Shown here: piece after piece, positions 1 through 8,463 of the stretch | Layout: every line of letters begins with the position of its first letter | How positions within the stretch are numbered: position 1 is the stretch's first letter | Source of the DNA: Prevotella sp. | GTDB taxonomy: Bacteria; Bacteroidota; Bacteroidia; Bacteroidales; Bacteroidaceae | NCBI GenBank assembly: GCA_024690505.1 | Contig: JAILPA010000075.1 | Coordinates: forward strand, 1 to 33,479 | Direction of reading: 5' to 3' | Length of the DNA stretch: 33,479 nucleotides | Notes under the pieces: model-generated | The model's database searches: none | Seen by the model: only the letters and a program-made list of their open reading frames with translations | Told to the model about the DNA's origin: nothing | Made by a program: the position numbers and the translations under genes

Positions 1-1
1 C

Positions 2-181
2 ATCTTCCAGTGGAGCATTGCCGTAGGCCTGAGCTACGTCATCGGCATCCCACTGGGCTACGGACTGGTGGGCATGTGGATTGGCTTCGCCCTCGATGAG
101 AACATCCGCGGCGTCATACTCCTGCGTCGGTGGCGCTCAGGAAAGTGGCGCAGCAAGGGGTTCGTACGTCCAGCGCAATAA
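2..181 (+). CDS. MATE family efflux transporter, C-terminal fragment
   Basis: Open reading frame entering from the left edge and ending with TAA at 179-181; only the last 59 residues are present. The visible part has a hydrophobic stretch (GLSYVIGIPLGYGLVGMWI) followed by FALDENIRG and a basic tail with RRWRSGKW. This hydrophobic-then-basic ending with a DENIRG motif is what I know from the C-termini of Bacteroidales MATE (NorM/DinF-like) multidrug and organic-cation exporters, which act in the inner membrane using Na+ or H+ gradients. The start, the twelve-helix core and the substrate cannot be judged from this fragment. A less likely alternative is another MOP-superfamily exporter. Confidence 0.75.
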   Translation: MFQWSIAVGLSYVIGIPLGYGLVGMWIGFALDENIRGVILLRRWRSGKWRSKGFVRPAQ

Positions 182-510
182 ACGCCACGTGAGTTCGGCA
201 CAAGGATTACGCAATGAGCCTTCTTCCGTCAATGCTTTCAATGATTGCGTAACACCCTAAATAGTTTCAAGGGGCTTGGAACAACTAGTTCAGGGCCGCT
301 GAACCATTAGTTCGGGGCCGTTGAACCATTAGTTCAGCGGCCCCGAAACACTTTTGAAGTCAGTTGAGGCTTCATTAGCTGTCATCTCCCATGCCCGATG
401 CGGAGATAAATGGTGATGCCAGAAACAAAATTATGCGGGTGTAGAGGCGGCACTTCTCCATGTACGCAGTGGGCCGCCGTCTGTGGGCGGGGGCAGTGGA
501 AGGGATGTCG
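182..510. other. Intergenic region between MATE gene and dapA
   Basis: A 329-base stretch without a credible gene; it lies between the 3' ends of two convergent genes. It holds a 9-bp inverted repeat (TTACGCAAT at 207-215 with ATTGCGTAA at 244-252) and the 22-bp-period palindrome array at 279-347 described separately. Either could help end transcription from both sides, but neither has a proper T-tract. Nothing recognisable was seen in 348-510. Confidence 0.7.
279..347. repeat. Three mini-palindromes at 22-bp period plus a long hairpin
   Basis: GAAC-N5-GTTC occurs three times with starts at 279, 301 and 323, a period of exactly 22 bp; the loops are AACTA, CATTA and CATTA. The third copy sits in a longer hairpin: TTCGGGGCCG (311-320) pairs perfectly with CGGCCCCGAA (338-347), and with a T-G wobble and the inner TGAAC/GTTCA the stem is about 16 bp around a 5-nt loop. 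It lies between convergent genes, so a bidirectional terminator or a dispersed repeat is possible. Confidence 0.7.
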
Positions 511-1398
511 TCAGATTTTCAGCTCCTTCATAATCTCGCTCATGCGCTGGCGGGTGGTGATGCGAGTGGGCACGAGGGGCAGCCGCAGCACGTTCTCGAT
601 AAATCCCATCTCGTGGAGCATGGCCTTCACTCCTGCGGGGTTGCCGTCGACGAAGAGCAGCGAGAAGAGGTCGGTGAAGCGGTGGTGAATCTTGCGGGCG
701 GGGTCGTATTCGCCACGCATCTGCAGGCGTATCATCTTCGAGAACTCACGCGGCAGGGCATTGCCTATGACGCTGATGACGCCCACGGCGCCGCAGCTGA
801 CCATGGGGAAGGTGAGGGCATCGTCGCCCGAGATGACGTCGAAGTCGCGCGGTTTGTTCTTGATGATCTCGTCCACCTGTTCCAGATTGCCGCTGGCCTC
901 CTTGATGGCAACGATATTCTGGCAGTCGCGGGCCAGCCTGACGGTGGTCTCAGCCTTCATGTTCACTCCTGTACGGCCAGGCACGTTGTAGAGCACCACG
1001 GGCAGCTGTGTGGCTGCGGCTATGGCCTTGAAGTGCTGATAGAGTCCTTCCTGCGATGGCTTGTTATAGTAGGGGCAGACGCTCAGCACGCCGTCGATGC
1101 CCTTGAAGTCGCCTTCCTTCAGCTGGCGCACCACGTCGGCAGTGTTATAGCCGCCGCAGCCCATGAGTATGGGCACGCGGGCCTGCACTTTGTCGACCAC
1201 CAGGTCCTTGATGCGCTGCTTCTCCTCGGCCGTCAGCGTGGGTGTCTCGCCCGTGGTGGCAAGGATGCAGAAGAAGTCGGCGCCGTTCTCCAGCTGATAG
1301 TCGACAAGGCGCAGCAGTGATTCGTAGTCTACCGAACCGTCTTGTTTGAAGGGGGTGACGAGGGCTATCCCCAGCCCCTTGAATATGTTGTATACCAT
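511..1398 (-). CDS. dapA: 4-hydroxy-tetrahydrodipicolinate synthase
   Basis: 295 residues, the usual DapA length. It condenses pyruvate with aspartate semialdehyde, the first committed step of lysine and meso-diaminopimelate (peptidoglycan) synthesis, in the cytoplasm. A single TIM-barrel (DHDPS/NAL family) fills the protein: G-A-L/I-VTPF near the N-terminus, the ATTGETPTL loop (Thr48-Thr49), CPYYNKPSQEG at 108-117, LYNVPGRTG with Tyr137 and Arg142, and Schiff-base Lys166 in VAIKEASGN. Asn at the PYYNKP position and the conserved Arg favour DapA over N-acetylneuraminate lyase. The start is ATG at 1396-1398. The response regulator gene upstream ends only 10 bases before it, so the two are probably cotranscribed. 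Confidence 0.95.
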   Translation of the reverse strand: MVYNIFKGLGIALVTPFKQDGSVDYESLLRLVDYQLENGADFFCILATTGETPTLTAEEKQRIKDLVVDKVQARVPILMGCGGYNTADVVRQLKEGDFKGIDGVLSVCPYYNKPSQEGLYQHFKAIAAATQLPVVLYNVPGRTGVNMKAETTVRLARDCQNIVAIKEASGNLEQVDEIIKNKPRDFDVISGDDALTFPMVSCGAVGVISVIGNALPREFSKMIRLQMRGEYDPARKIHHRFTDLFSLLFVDGNPAGVKAMLHEMGFIENVLRLPLVPTRITTRQRMSEIMKELKI

Positions 1399-1408
1399 TG
1401 TGTTGTGA

Positions 1409-1765
1409 TTACTTCCCTATGAATTTGGCAATGGTCTCAAGGCACTTGGCACTGTTGACGGGTTTTGACAGGAAATCGTTGCATCCGGCTTCAAGGGCAA
1501 GCTGGCGGTCGCTCTCGAAGGCATTGGCAGTAAGGGCTATGACAGGCAGTTCGGGGAAAAGCTCCTTGATAGCTTTGGTAGCCTGCAGCCCGTCCATCAC
1601 CGGCATCTTCATGTCCATCAGCACCAGGTCGAAGTGTCCCGACCTCACCATGTCCACGGCCTCCTGACCGTTTTTGGCACGCTGAAAGGCATAGTCGTGC
1701 TTCAGGATGTAGGTCATCAGAATGTAGTTGCTGTCGTTGTCTTCTGCTACTAGAATCGTCTTCAT
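1409..1765 (-). CDS. Single-domain response regulator (CheY-like receiver)
   Basis: 118 residues if translation begins at the ATG at 1763-1765 (MKTILVAEDN). The open frame extends 4 codons further to a TTG at 1777, which I consider less likely. The receiver fold is complete: acidic pair Glu8-Asp9, phospho-acceptor Asp51 in LVLMDMKMP, Thr79 in ALTAN, Lys101 in LSKP. There is no output domain. Sequence style (EDNDSN, MDMKMPVMDG, ALTANAF) resembles receivers from hybrid histidine kinases. No kinase gene lies in the window, so its partner is encoded elsewhere and its output is presumably protein-protein contact. It is first in a likely two-gene unit with dapA and has its own -7 box at 1805-1812. 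Confidence 0.88.
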   Translation of the reverse strand: MKTILVAEDNDSNYILMTYILKHDYAFQRAKNGQEAVDMVRSGHFDLVLMDMKMPVMDGLQATKAIKELFPELPVIALTANAFESDRQLALEAGCNDFLSKPVNSAKCLETIAKFIGK

Positions 1766-1804
1766 TGCGTAAACCAAATTATAAAATACTTCGTTAAAGA
1801 GTTA

Positions 1805-1812
1805 CAAAAGTA
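1805..1812 (-). promoter_or_regulatory. Putative promoter -7 box for response regulator-dapA
   Basis: On the minus strand this reads TACTTTTG, an exact match to the Bacteroidetes -7 consensus TAnnTTTG, about 40 bases upstream of the chosen ATG. No good TTTG is seen 19-20 nt further upstream, so the -33 element is weak or absent. It lies back to back with the promoter of the divergent arabinofuranosidase gene. Confidence 0.6.
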
Positions 1813-1832
1813 ATGCTTTTCTTTGGATTTCA

Positions 1833-1864
1833 TTTGCTCCGATGCAAACTTTTAACTAATTTTG
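1833..1864 (+). promoter_or_regulatory. Putative promoter for GH51 gene
   Basis: TTTG at 1833-1836, a 20-nt spacer, then TAATTTTG at 1857-1864, matching the Bacteroidetes -33/-7 pattern. Transcription would begin around 1871, leaving an AT-rich leader of about 30 nt before ATG 1903. This supports the internal start for the gene rather than the upstream in-frame ATG at 1813. Confidence 0.65.
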
Positions 1865-1902
1865 CAAAATATATTACTATCTATTATTATAAATCAAGAA
1901 TT

Positions 1903-3882
1903 ATGATGGCTATTTTTAAGCGATTAGCTTGCACTCTGGCCGTGGCGACCGCCATGACGGCACAGGCCCAGCATGTGATGGACGTGAAGACCCAGCGCCT
2001 CGGTGCTGAGGTGCAACCGACCATGTACGGACTCTTTTTTGAAGACATCAACTATGCCGCCGACGGCGGTCTTTATGGCGAACTGGTGAAGAACCGCTCG
2101 TTCGAGTTCCCGCAGGCCTTCATGGGCTGGAGGGTGTTCGGCGACGTGGAACTGGAGGACGACGGCCCCTTCGAGCGCTGTCCCCACTATGTGGTGCTCT
2201 CGGCACCCAACCACCCCCACCGCCGCACGGGACTGCAGAACGAAGGCTACTTCGGCATTGGCGTGGAGAAGGGGAAGGACTACCGTTTCTCGGTATGGGC
2301 CAAGGCTCCGAAGGGCGCCTCGCAAATACGCGTGCAGCTGATTGACGAGAGCACCATGAGCGAGCGTCAGGAGATGGCCGAGGTGAAGATTGACGTCAAC
2401 TCGGCCGAGTGGAAGAAATATCAGGTGGTGCTGACGCCACGCACCACGCTACCACGCGCACAGCTCCGCATCTTCCTCAGCAGCAACAAGCCCGTGGCGC
2501 TCGAGCACATATCGCTCTTTCCCAAAGACACCTACAAGGGCCGCGAGAACGGTCTGCGCCGCGACCTGGCACAGGCGCTGGAGGATATGCACCCGGGCGT
2601 CTTCCGCTTCCCCGGCGGCTGCATAGTGGAAGGCACCGATCTGGAGACGCGCTACCAGTGGAAGAACTCAGTGGGGCCGGTGGAGAACCGCCCGCTGAAC
2701 GGCAACCGATGGGAGCACACCTTCGACCACCGCTACTTCGCCGACTACTACCAGAGCTACGGACTGGGATTCTTTGAGTTCTTCCAACTGTGCGAGGACA
2801 TCGGCGCAGAGCCACTGCCAGTGCTCAGCGTGGGACTGGCCTGCCAGTTCCAGAACAACAGCGAGGATGCCCACGTGCCTGTGGACGAGCTGCAGCCCTA
2901 CATCGACGATTGCCTTGACCTGATTGAGTTCGCCAACGGACCGGCCGACTCGAAGTGGGGCAAGGTGCGTGCCGACATGGGACATCCGCAGCCCTTCAAC
3001 CTGAAGTACATCGGCGTGGGCAACGAACAGTGGGACACGCCTTACTTCGACCGGTTGAAGCCCTTCGTCGATGCCATACGGGCCAAGTACCCCAACGTCA
3101 AGATAGTGGGCACCAGCGGCCCCGACTCGGAAGGAAAGATGTTCGACAAGGGATGGGAGGCCATGCGCAACCTGAAGGCCGACCTGGTGGACGAGCACTT
3201 CTATCGCCCCGAGGAGTGGTTCCTCAGCCACGGACTGCGCTACGAGAGCTATCCGCGAAAGGGCCCGAAGGTGTTCGCCGGAGAGTATGCCTGCCACGGA
3301 AAAGGAAAGAAGTGGAACCACTTTGAGACAAGCCTCTACGAGGCAGCATTCATGACCGACCTGGAGCGCAACGCCGACATTGTGGAGATGGCCACCTACG
3401 CACCGCTCTTCGCACATGTGGACGGATGGCAATGGCGCCCAGACATGATATGGTACGACAACCTGCGCATGTTCAAGAGCGTGAGCTACTATGTGCAGCA
3501 GATGTATGCCATGAACAAAGGAACAAACGTACTCAGCCTCACCATGAACGGACAGCCGGTGGCTGGACAGGACGGACAGGACGGGCTGTTCGCATCGGCC
3601 GTCTTCGATAAAGACTCAGGCGAGGTGATAGTGAAGGTCATCAACACCTCGGCACAGCCACAGGACATCAAGCTGAACCTGCTGGGGATGAAGGGCGAAC
3701 GCAGCGCACAGACGCTCACCCTGAGCCACAACGGCCCCATGACCGACGAGAACACACTCGACCAACCCGAGAGAATAACGCCACAGCCGGGCTCATTGGC
3801 TTGCCAGGCCGAGAAGAAGAACACGGTGCTGGCCGACCAACTGCCAGCCCGCACCTTCCGCCTGTACAGAATCAAGAAGTAA
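1903..3882 (+). CDS. Secreted GH51 alpha-L-arabinofuranosidase
   Basis: 659 residues from ATG 1903. An upstream in-frame ATG at 1813 would add an implausible 30 residues before the signal peptide and lies upstream of the promoter. The protein starts with a signal peptide (lysine/arginine, hydrophobic core, AQAQ cleavage region, about 1-23), so it works in the periplasm or at the surface. Next come the first GH51 strand region (MYGLFFEDINYAADGG, 41-56), a beta-rich segment about 75-210 like the carbohydrate-binding insert of this family, and the catalytic barrel: VFRFPGGC (233-240), acid/base Glu375 in GVGNEQW, nucleophile Glu461 in FAGEY. A beta-sandwich C-terminal domain follows. It should remove arabinose side chains from arabinoxylan or arabinan. 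It is a lone gene here, with no SusCD pair; a secreted esterase further along may act on similar substrates. Confidence 0.92.
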   Translation: MMAIFKRLACTLAVATAMTAQAQHVMDVKTQRLGAEVQPTMYGLFFEDINYAADGGLYGELVKNRSFEFPQAFMGWRVFGDVELEDDGPFERCPHYVVLSAPNHPHRRTGLQNEGYFGIGVEKGKDYRFSVWAKAPKGASQIRVQLIDESTMSERQEMAEVKIDVNSAEWKKYQVVLTPRTTLPRAQLRIFLSSNKPVALEHISLFPKDTYKGRENGLRRDLAQALEDMHPGVFRFPGGCIVEGTDLETRYQWKNSVGPVENRPLNGNRWEHTFDHRYFADYYQSYGLGFFEFFQLCEDIGAEPLPVLSVGLACQFQNNSEDAHVPVDELQPYIDDCLDLIEFANGPADSKWGKVRADMGHPQPFNLKYIGVGNEQWDTPYFDRLKPFVDAIRAKYPNVKIVGTSGPDSEGKMFDKGWEAMRNLKADLVDEHFYRPEEWFLSHGLRYESYPRKGPKVFAGEYACHGKGKKWNHFETSLYEAAFMTDLERNADIVEMATYAPLFAHVDGWQWRPDMIWYDNLRMFKSVSYYVQQMYAMNKGTNVLSLTMNGQPVAGQDGQDGLFASAVFDKDSGEVIVKVINTSAQPQDIKLNLLGMKGERSAQTLTLSHNGPMTDENTLDQPERITPQPGSLACQAEKKNTVLADQLPARTFRLYRIKK

Positions 3883-3917
3883 CGTGCGTCAGGCCTGCAG
3901 CAGGCACAGACATGCAA

Positions 3918-3961
3918 CCGACCGCCATGCAGGGGCATACTTCCCCTCGCATGGCGGTCGG
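3918..3961. terminator. Strong hairpin between convergent genes
   Basis: A 13-bp perfect stem (CCGACCGCCATGC with GCATGGCGGTCGG), then a one-base bulge and a further 5 bp (AGGGG/CCCCT) closing a 7-nt loop. It lies between the end of the GH51 gene and the end of the minus-strand acidic protein gene, so it may stop transcription in both directions. There is no T-tract on either side, so the mechanism is uncertain. Confidence 0.5.
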
Positions 3962-4009
3962 ACTATTCAGACAGATGGCCCGGACTTTACAGGCTCGCCG
4001 GCCCGTCGG

Positions 4010-4336
4010 CTACAGGTTCTGCTCCTGATAGTCAAGGTCGGCCTCCACCACAAAGCGCACCTCCTGCGCATCGAGCGGAGCCATGCCGTCGGCCGTGGCT
4101 TGCTGGCACACGTACTGCGCCACCTGCTCCAAGTCGATGTCGACCTCGTCGTCATCGATGGTATCTTCCAGGATGCCGCTCTCGTAGTAGTAGCTCACAA
4201 TGGTGTCAAGCATCCACTGGAGCTGCTCGTCGGAGTACTTCTCCTTCAGTTCCTGTGGCAGCTGCTCACGGATGAACGCACGTTCGCGGCGGTCGTCCTC
4301 CTCATCGAGCAACAGCTCTTCGTCGATGCTTGCCAT
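4010..4336 (-). CDS. Small acidic protein of unknown function
   Basis: 108 residues, not recognised. Very acidic with no signal peptide, cysteine pair or membrane segment: an N-terminal helix rich in Glu/Asp (SIDEELLLDEEDDRRERAF), a middle helical stretch with WMLDTIVSYYYESG, an acidic patch (DTIDDDEVDID) and a C-terminal half with QVAQYVCQQATADG. It should be a soluble helical cytoplasmic protein. It lies 30 bases downstream of trxA on the same strand with no visible promoter between them, so it is likely the last gene of a dnaE-trxA unit. I have an impression that such a small protein recurs in Bacteroidales near trxA but cannot verify it. No function is assigned. Confidence 0.75.
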   Translation of the reverse strand: MASIDEELLLDEEDDRRERAFIREQLPQELKEKYSDEQLQWMLDTIVSYYYESGILEDTIDDDEVDIDLEQVAQYVCQQATADGMAPLDAQEVRFVVEADLDYQEQNL

Positions 4337-4366
4337 AGTCGTTCAAAGCTCTTTGATTAGTATCGA

Positions 4367-4681
4367 CTACAGCAGCGACTCGAACTTCTCCTCGAACTTC
4401 TGCTTGTTCATAGCGCCCACAATCTTGTCTACCAGCTCGCCGTTCTTGAAGAACAGGATGGTGGGGATGTTGCGAATGCCGAACTGCTCGGCCAAGTCGC
4501 CGTCATCCTCCACGTCGCACTTGCCCACGGCAATGCGTCCGTCGTACTTCTCAGCCATCTCGCTGATGATTGGGGCCACCATACGGCACGGGCCGCACCA
4601 TGTTGCCCAGAAGTCAACAACTAAAGGCATCTGTCCGTTCTTCAACGACTCGAAATTCTCGCTTGTGATTGTTAGTTCCAT
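4367..4681 (-). CDS. trxA: Thioredoxin
   Basis: 104 residues, a standard single-domain thioredoxin without a signal peptide, so a cytoplasmic disulfide reductase that would be recycled by thioredoxin reductase and serve ribonucleotide reductase, peroxiredoxins and others. Active site WCGPC at 28-32 after VVDFWAT; Asp23 of the fold is present; the cis-proline is Pro73 in RNIPT; the C-terminal FFKNGE...IVGA pattern is typical. The start is ATG 4679-4681. It is 51 bases downstream of dnaE on the same strand with no clear promoter between, so cotranscription is likely. Confidence 0.95.
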   Translation of the reverse strand: MELTITSENFESLKNGQMPLVVDFWATWCGPCRMVAPIISEMAEKYDGRIAVGKCDVEDDGDLAEQFGIRNIPTILFFKNGELVDKIVGAMNKQKFEEKFESLL

Positions 4682-4732
4682 TGTTTTGTCCTTTCTTTAT
4701 TTATTGGTTAGTAAAAAGTGCGACTTCACGCA

Positions 4733-7700
4733 TCAGTTAAGAGTATATTCTAATCCCTTCGTGTGTTCAATGTAATCGATGAGCTGGTAGCGAACGTCAA
4801 TTTGGATGCCATTCGAGTGCAGCAGGACGTGATTCTTGCCCGTGCCGTCACGCAGGAGGAAGAAGAGCTTCGTATTGCCTGGATGCTCGTGAACCAGCTC
4901 GACCAGTTCAGTCACGACATCTTCAGTGAGCAAATCGTTATTGAGCGAAATGGTGATGCGGTCGATAATCTTCTCTTTGACCGACTGCAATAGCTCCACG
5001 CTCGTCACCTTCAGTTCCTTGTCTTCGGTGTTATAGAATCTGGGGCGCATCTTTCCCCTTACAAAGACTGCAGCGCCCTCGATGAATTTGCCGTTCAGGT
5101 TCAGCCAGTCGTCGCCAAAAAGGGCCAACTCGCCCGAGCCATTGAAATCCTCGAGCGTGACGATGCCCCACGGCTTATTGTTCTTGCCGAAGCGCGACTG
5201 AATGCCTGTAACGACACCTCCAAGCTTCACCTCATCACGGTCGCTGAGGGCTGCGCCACGGTTGGCCAGCTCGTCGCAGCGGGCATTGCAGATGTTGTCG
5301 AGCACCACCTTGTATTCATCGAGGGGGTGAGCCGAGAGGTATATCCCCACCAGGTCGCGCTCCTTGTTCAGACGCTCTATGTCGCTCCAGCGCACATCGG
5401 TCTTCGGAATGGGCGGCGTGGCAACCTCAATGTCGTCGAAGGCACCGAAGAGCGAGTTTTGCTGTTCGGCTTTGGCCTGCTGATAGTTCTGTCCGAAACG
5501 CACCAGGGAGTCGAGGAACACCTCGCCCTTGGCATTCTCGGCAAAGTAGCTCTCACGCCGGATGCCGAACGAGTCGAAACCGCCGCTGAGTGCCAGGCTC
5601 TCGAATGCCTTGCGGTTGACGTTGCTCAGGCTGACACGCTGGGCGAAGTCGAAGATGCTCTTGTAGGGGCCGTTCTGCTCCCGCTCGCGGATGATGGCTT
5701 CAGCAGCAGCATCGCCCATGCCTTTGATGGCAGCCAGTCCGAAGCGAATCTCACCCTTTTTGTTCACGCCGAACTTCAGGTAACTCTCGTTCACGTCGGG
5801 GCCCAGTGTGGCAATGCCCATCTGCTTGCACTCGTCCATGAGCTTCGTTATCTCAGAAATCTGGTCTCGGCGGCGGGTCATAATGGCTGCCATGAACTCG
5901 GCAGGATAGTTGGCCTTCAGGTAGGCCGTCTGGTAGGCCACCCACGAGTAGCAGGCAGCGTGGCTCTTGTTAAAGGCATAGGAGGCGAACTTCTCCCAGT
6001 CGGCCCATATCTTGCCAAGCACGGCCTCATCGTGGCCGTTACGCTTGCCTCCCTCAATGAATTTGGGGCGCATGGCGTCGACGATGTCTTTCTTCTTCTT
6101 ACCCATTGCCTTGCGCAGGGCATCGCTCTCGCCACGGGTGAAGTCGGCCAGCTGACGGCTGAGCAGCATCACCTGCTCCTGATATACGGTGATGCCGTAG
6201 GTGTCCTTCAGGTATTTCTCCATGCATGGGATGTCGTACTTGATTTCCTCGCGGCCGTTCTTGCGGGCAATGAACGAGGGAATATAGTCCATAGGTCCGG
6301 GACGGTAGAGGGCATTCATGGCGATGAGGTCTTCAAACACGGTGGGATGGAGCTCGCGCAGGTATTTCTGCATACCTGCCGACTCGAACTGGAACGTGCC
6401 TACGGTGCGTCCCTGCTGGTAGAGCTGGTAGGTCTTGGGGTCGTCAATGGGAATATTATCCAGGTCGACGTCGATACCTAGCGTTTGCTTGATGTTGGCG
6501 CAGGCCTCCTTCAGCTCCGAGAGAGTCTTCAGGCCGAGGAAGTCCATCTTGATGAGGCCTGTCGACTCTATGACGTGTCCGTCGTACTGCGTGCAGTTGG
6601 TCTTCGTGTCCTTGAAGTCGGGGTCGTCGGCGGTGCTGACTGGCACCCAGTCGCTAATGGGGTCGCGGCAGATGATGAAGCCGCAGGCATGGATGCCGGT
6701 GCCACGGACGGTTCCCTCCAGCATCTTGGCATACTTGATGGTGTTGGCCAGGGCAGGGTCGTTGCTGGCCTCGGCCTCCTGTAGCTCCCGTGTACATTTT
6801 ATCGCATTGGGGAGGTTCATCTTCATGCCGTCGGGCAGACGGTCGGGGATGGCCTTACAAAGGGCATTACTGACTGCCAACGGCACTTTCTCGACGCGGG
6901 CCACGTCCTTGATGCTGTTCTTCGTAGCCATCGATGCATAGGTGATGATGTGAGCGCAGTTCTCGTGGCCATACTTGTCCTCTACCCACTTCAGCACGCG
7001 GCCCCGTCCGTCGTCGTCGAAGTCGGTATCAATATCGGGTAGCGAGATGCGGTCGGGGTTCAGGAATCGCTCGAACAGCAGGTCGTACTTCAGCGGGTCG
7101 ATCTTGGTGATGCCCAGGCAATAGGCCACCACCGATCCTGCGGCTGAGCCACGTCCTGGCCCCACCATCACGTCCAGCTCATCGCGGGCAGAGTTGATGA
7201 AGTCCTGCACGATGAGGAAGTAGCCTGGGAAGCCCATGGTCTTCATAATGTGCAGCTCGAAGCGTATGCGGTCTTCCACTTCCTGTGTCAAGTGCTCGCC
7301 ATAGCGTACCTTCGCTCCTTTATAGGCAAGAAGCGCCAGATAGTCTGCCTCGAACTTGATGCGGTAGATTTTGTCGTATCCGCCCAGCTTCTTGATTTTC
7401 TTCTCGCCCTCCTCGCGTGGCAAGGGGTTCTCACCGTTCTCGTCGGAAGTGAACTCGCGGAAGAGGTCTTCCTCGGTGAACTTCTGGCGCCACTGCTCCT
7501 CTGTTCCGAACGATTCTGGTATGGGGAAGAAGGGCATGATGGGGTCGTGGTCAAGTGAGTAGATTTCCACCTTGTCCAGTATCTCGAGCGTGTTGCTCAG
7601 TGCTTCGGGCACATCGCTGAAGATGGCATTCATCTCTGCCTTGGTCTTGAACCATTCCTGCTTCGAGTATAGCATTCGCGAAGGGTCGTCGAGGTCTTTG

Positions 7701-8446
7701 CCTGTGGAGAGGCAGAGGAGGTGGTCGTGTGCCTCGGCGTTCTCTTGGTCGACGAAGTGCACGTCATTGGTGCAGACGAGCTTGATGCCGTATTCGCGGG
7801 CCAGTTCTATCAGCACCTTATTAGCCTGCTGCTGCATGGGGAAGGTTTCGCGATTGGCACGTATGGCAGGGTCGGTCACCTCATGTCGCTGCAGTTCCAG
7901 ATAGTAATCGTCGCCGAAGACACGGTGATACCACTCCACGGCCTCACGTGCTCCGGCCATGTCGCCGTTCAGTATCTTCTTGGGCACCTCGCCGGCAATG
8001 CAGGCCGAGCAGACGATGAGTCCCTCGTGATAGCGCTCCAAGTCCTCGCGGTCGGTGCGGGGGCGCATATAGTAGCCGTCAACCCACGAGCGGCTCACCA
8101 GCTTGATGAGGTTCTTATACCCCTTCTGGTTCTTTGCCAGCACAATGAGGTGATAGCCGCTCTGGTCCTCCTTGCCTCGGCGCAACGACTTCGAGCCATG
8201 GCGCGACACGTACATCTCGCATCCGAAGATTGGCTTGAAGGGTTCCAGTCCTTCTTTCTGGCGTTTCTTGTTCACCCCGACGCAGATGTCGTGAAGTTCC
8301 TTTACACCGAACATATCGCCGTGGTCAGTGATGGCCATGCCGCGCATACCGTCGGCGATGGCCTTGTTGACAAGATTCTCTATCTTCGACTGGCCGTCGA
8401 GGATGCTGTAGTATGTATGGACGTGTAGGTGGATGAAATCTTCCAT
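4733..8446 (-). CDS. dnaE: DNA polymerase III alpha subunit
   Basis: 1237 residues, longer than the E. coli enzyme (1160). It is the replicative polymerase catalytic subunit. Domains in order: PHP domain (about 1-300) starting HLHVHTYYSILDG; a charged insertion about 320-360; palm with GPGRGSAAGS (429-438) and catalytic Asp471 and Asp473 in PDIDTDF; the third catalytic Asp635 in IKMDFLGLKTL; fingers with YRPGPMDYIP; tandem helix-hairpin-helix region with IKGMG; and an OB fold near 1060-1120 (GGVVTGIQSR, LEDFNGSGELALFG). The PHP metal ligands seem retained (His8, His10, Asp17, Asp41-His42, Glu77, His99, Asp228, His230), suggesting a possible metal-dependent exonuclease. Start ATG 8444-8446; no exact TAnnTTTG box was found in the 91-base gap upstream. 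Confidence 0.97.
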   Translation of the reverse strand: MEDFIHLHVHTYYSILDGQSKIENLVNKAIADGMRGMAITDHGDMFGVKELHDICVGVNKKRQKEGLEPFKPIFGCEMYVSRHGSKSLRRGKEDQSGYHLIVLAKNQKGYKNLIKLVSRSWVDGYYMRPRTDREDLERYHEGLIVCSACIAGEVPKKILNGDMAGAREAVEWYHRVFGDDYYLELQRHEVTDPAIRANRETFPMQQQANKVLIELAREYGIKLVCTNDVHFVDQENAEAHDHLLCLSTGKDLDDPSRMLYSKQEWFKTKAEMNAIFSDVPEALSNTLEILDKVEIYSLDHDPIMPFFPIPESFGTEEQWRQKFTEEDLFREFTSDENGENPLPREEGEKKIKKLGGYDKIYRIKFEADYLALLAYKGAKVRYGEHLTQEVEDRIRFELHIMKTMGFPGYFLIVQDFINSARDELDVMVGPGRGSAAGSVVAYCLGITKIDPLKYDLLFERFLNPDRISLPDIDTDFDDDGRGRVLKWVEDKYGHENCAHIITYASMATKNSIKDVARVEKVPLAVSNALCKAIPDRLPDGMKMNLPNAIKCTRELQEAEASNDPALANTIKYAKMLEGTVRGTGIHACGFIICRDPISDWVPVSTADDPDFKDTKTNCTQYDGHVIESTGLIKMDFLGLKTLSELKEACANIKQTLGIDVDLDNIPIDDPKTYQLYQQGRTVGTFQFESAGMQKYLRELHPTVFEDLIAMNALYRPGPMDYIPSFIARKNGREEIKYDIPCMEKYLKDTYGITVYQEQVMLLSRQLADFTRGESDALRKAMGKKKKDIVDAMRPKFIEGGKRNGHDEAVLGKIWADWEKFASYAFNKSHAACYSWVAYQTAYLKANYPAEFMAAIMTRRRDQISEITKLMDECKQMGIATLGPDVNESYLKFGVNKKGEIRFGLAAIKGMGDAAAEAIIREREQNGPYKSIFDFAQRVSLSNVNRKAFESLALSGGFDSFGIRRESYFAENAKGEVFLDSLVRFGQNYQQAKAEQQNSLFGAFDDIEVATPPIPKTDVRWSDIERLNKERDLVGIYLSAHPLDEYKVVLDNICNARCDELANRGAALSDRDEVKLGGVVTGIQSRFGKNNKPWGIVTLEDFNGSGELALFGDDWLNLNGKFIEGAAVFVRGKMRPRFYNTEDKELKVTSVELLQSVKEKIIDRITISLNNDLLTEDVVTELVELVHEHPGNTKLFFLLRDGTGKNHVLLHSNGIQIDVRYQLIDYIEHTKGLEYTLN

Positions 8447-8463
8447 TTTCTATTCTTTTTATT

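Noticed and set aside
460..1320. Long plus-strand frame of 286 codons opposite dapA
   Set aside because: It is antisense to a clear dapA with full catalytic motifs; its composition (many His, Val, Leu, Ala) is what GC-rich codon bias gives on the opposite strand.
5327..6481. 384-codon plus-strand frame opposite dnaE
   Set aside because: Antisense shadow of the dnaE polymerase core; no domain recognised.
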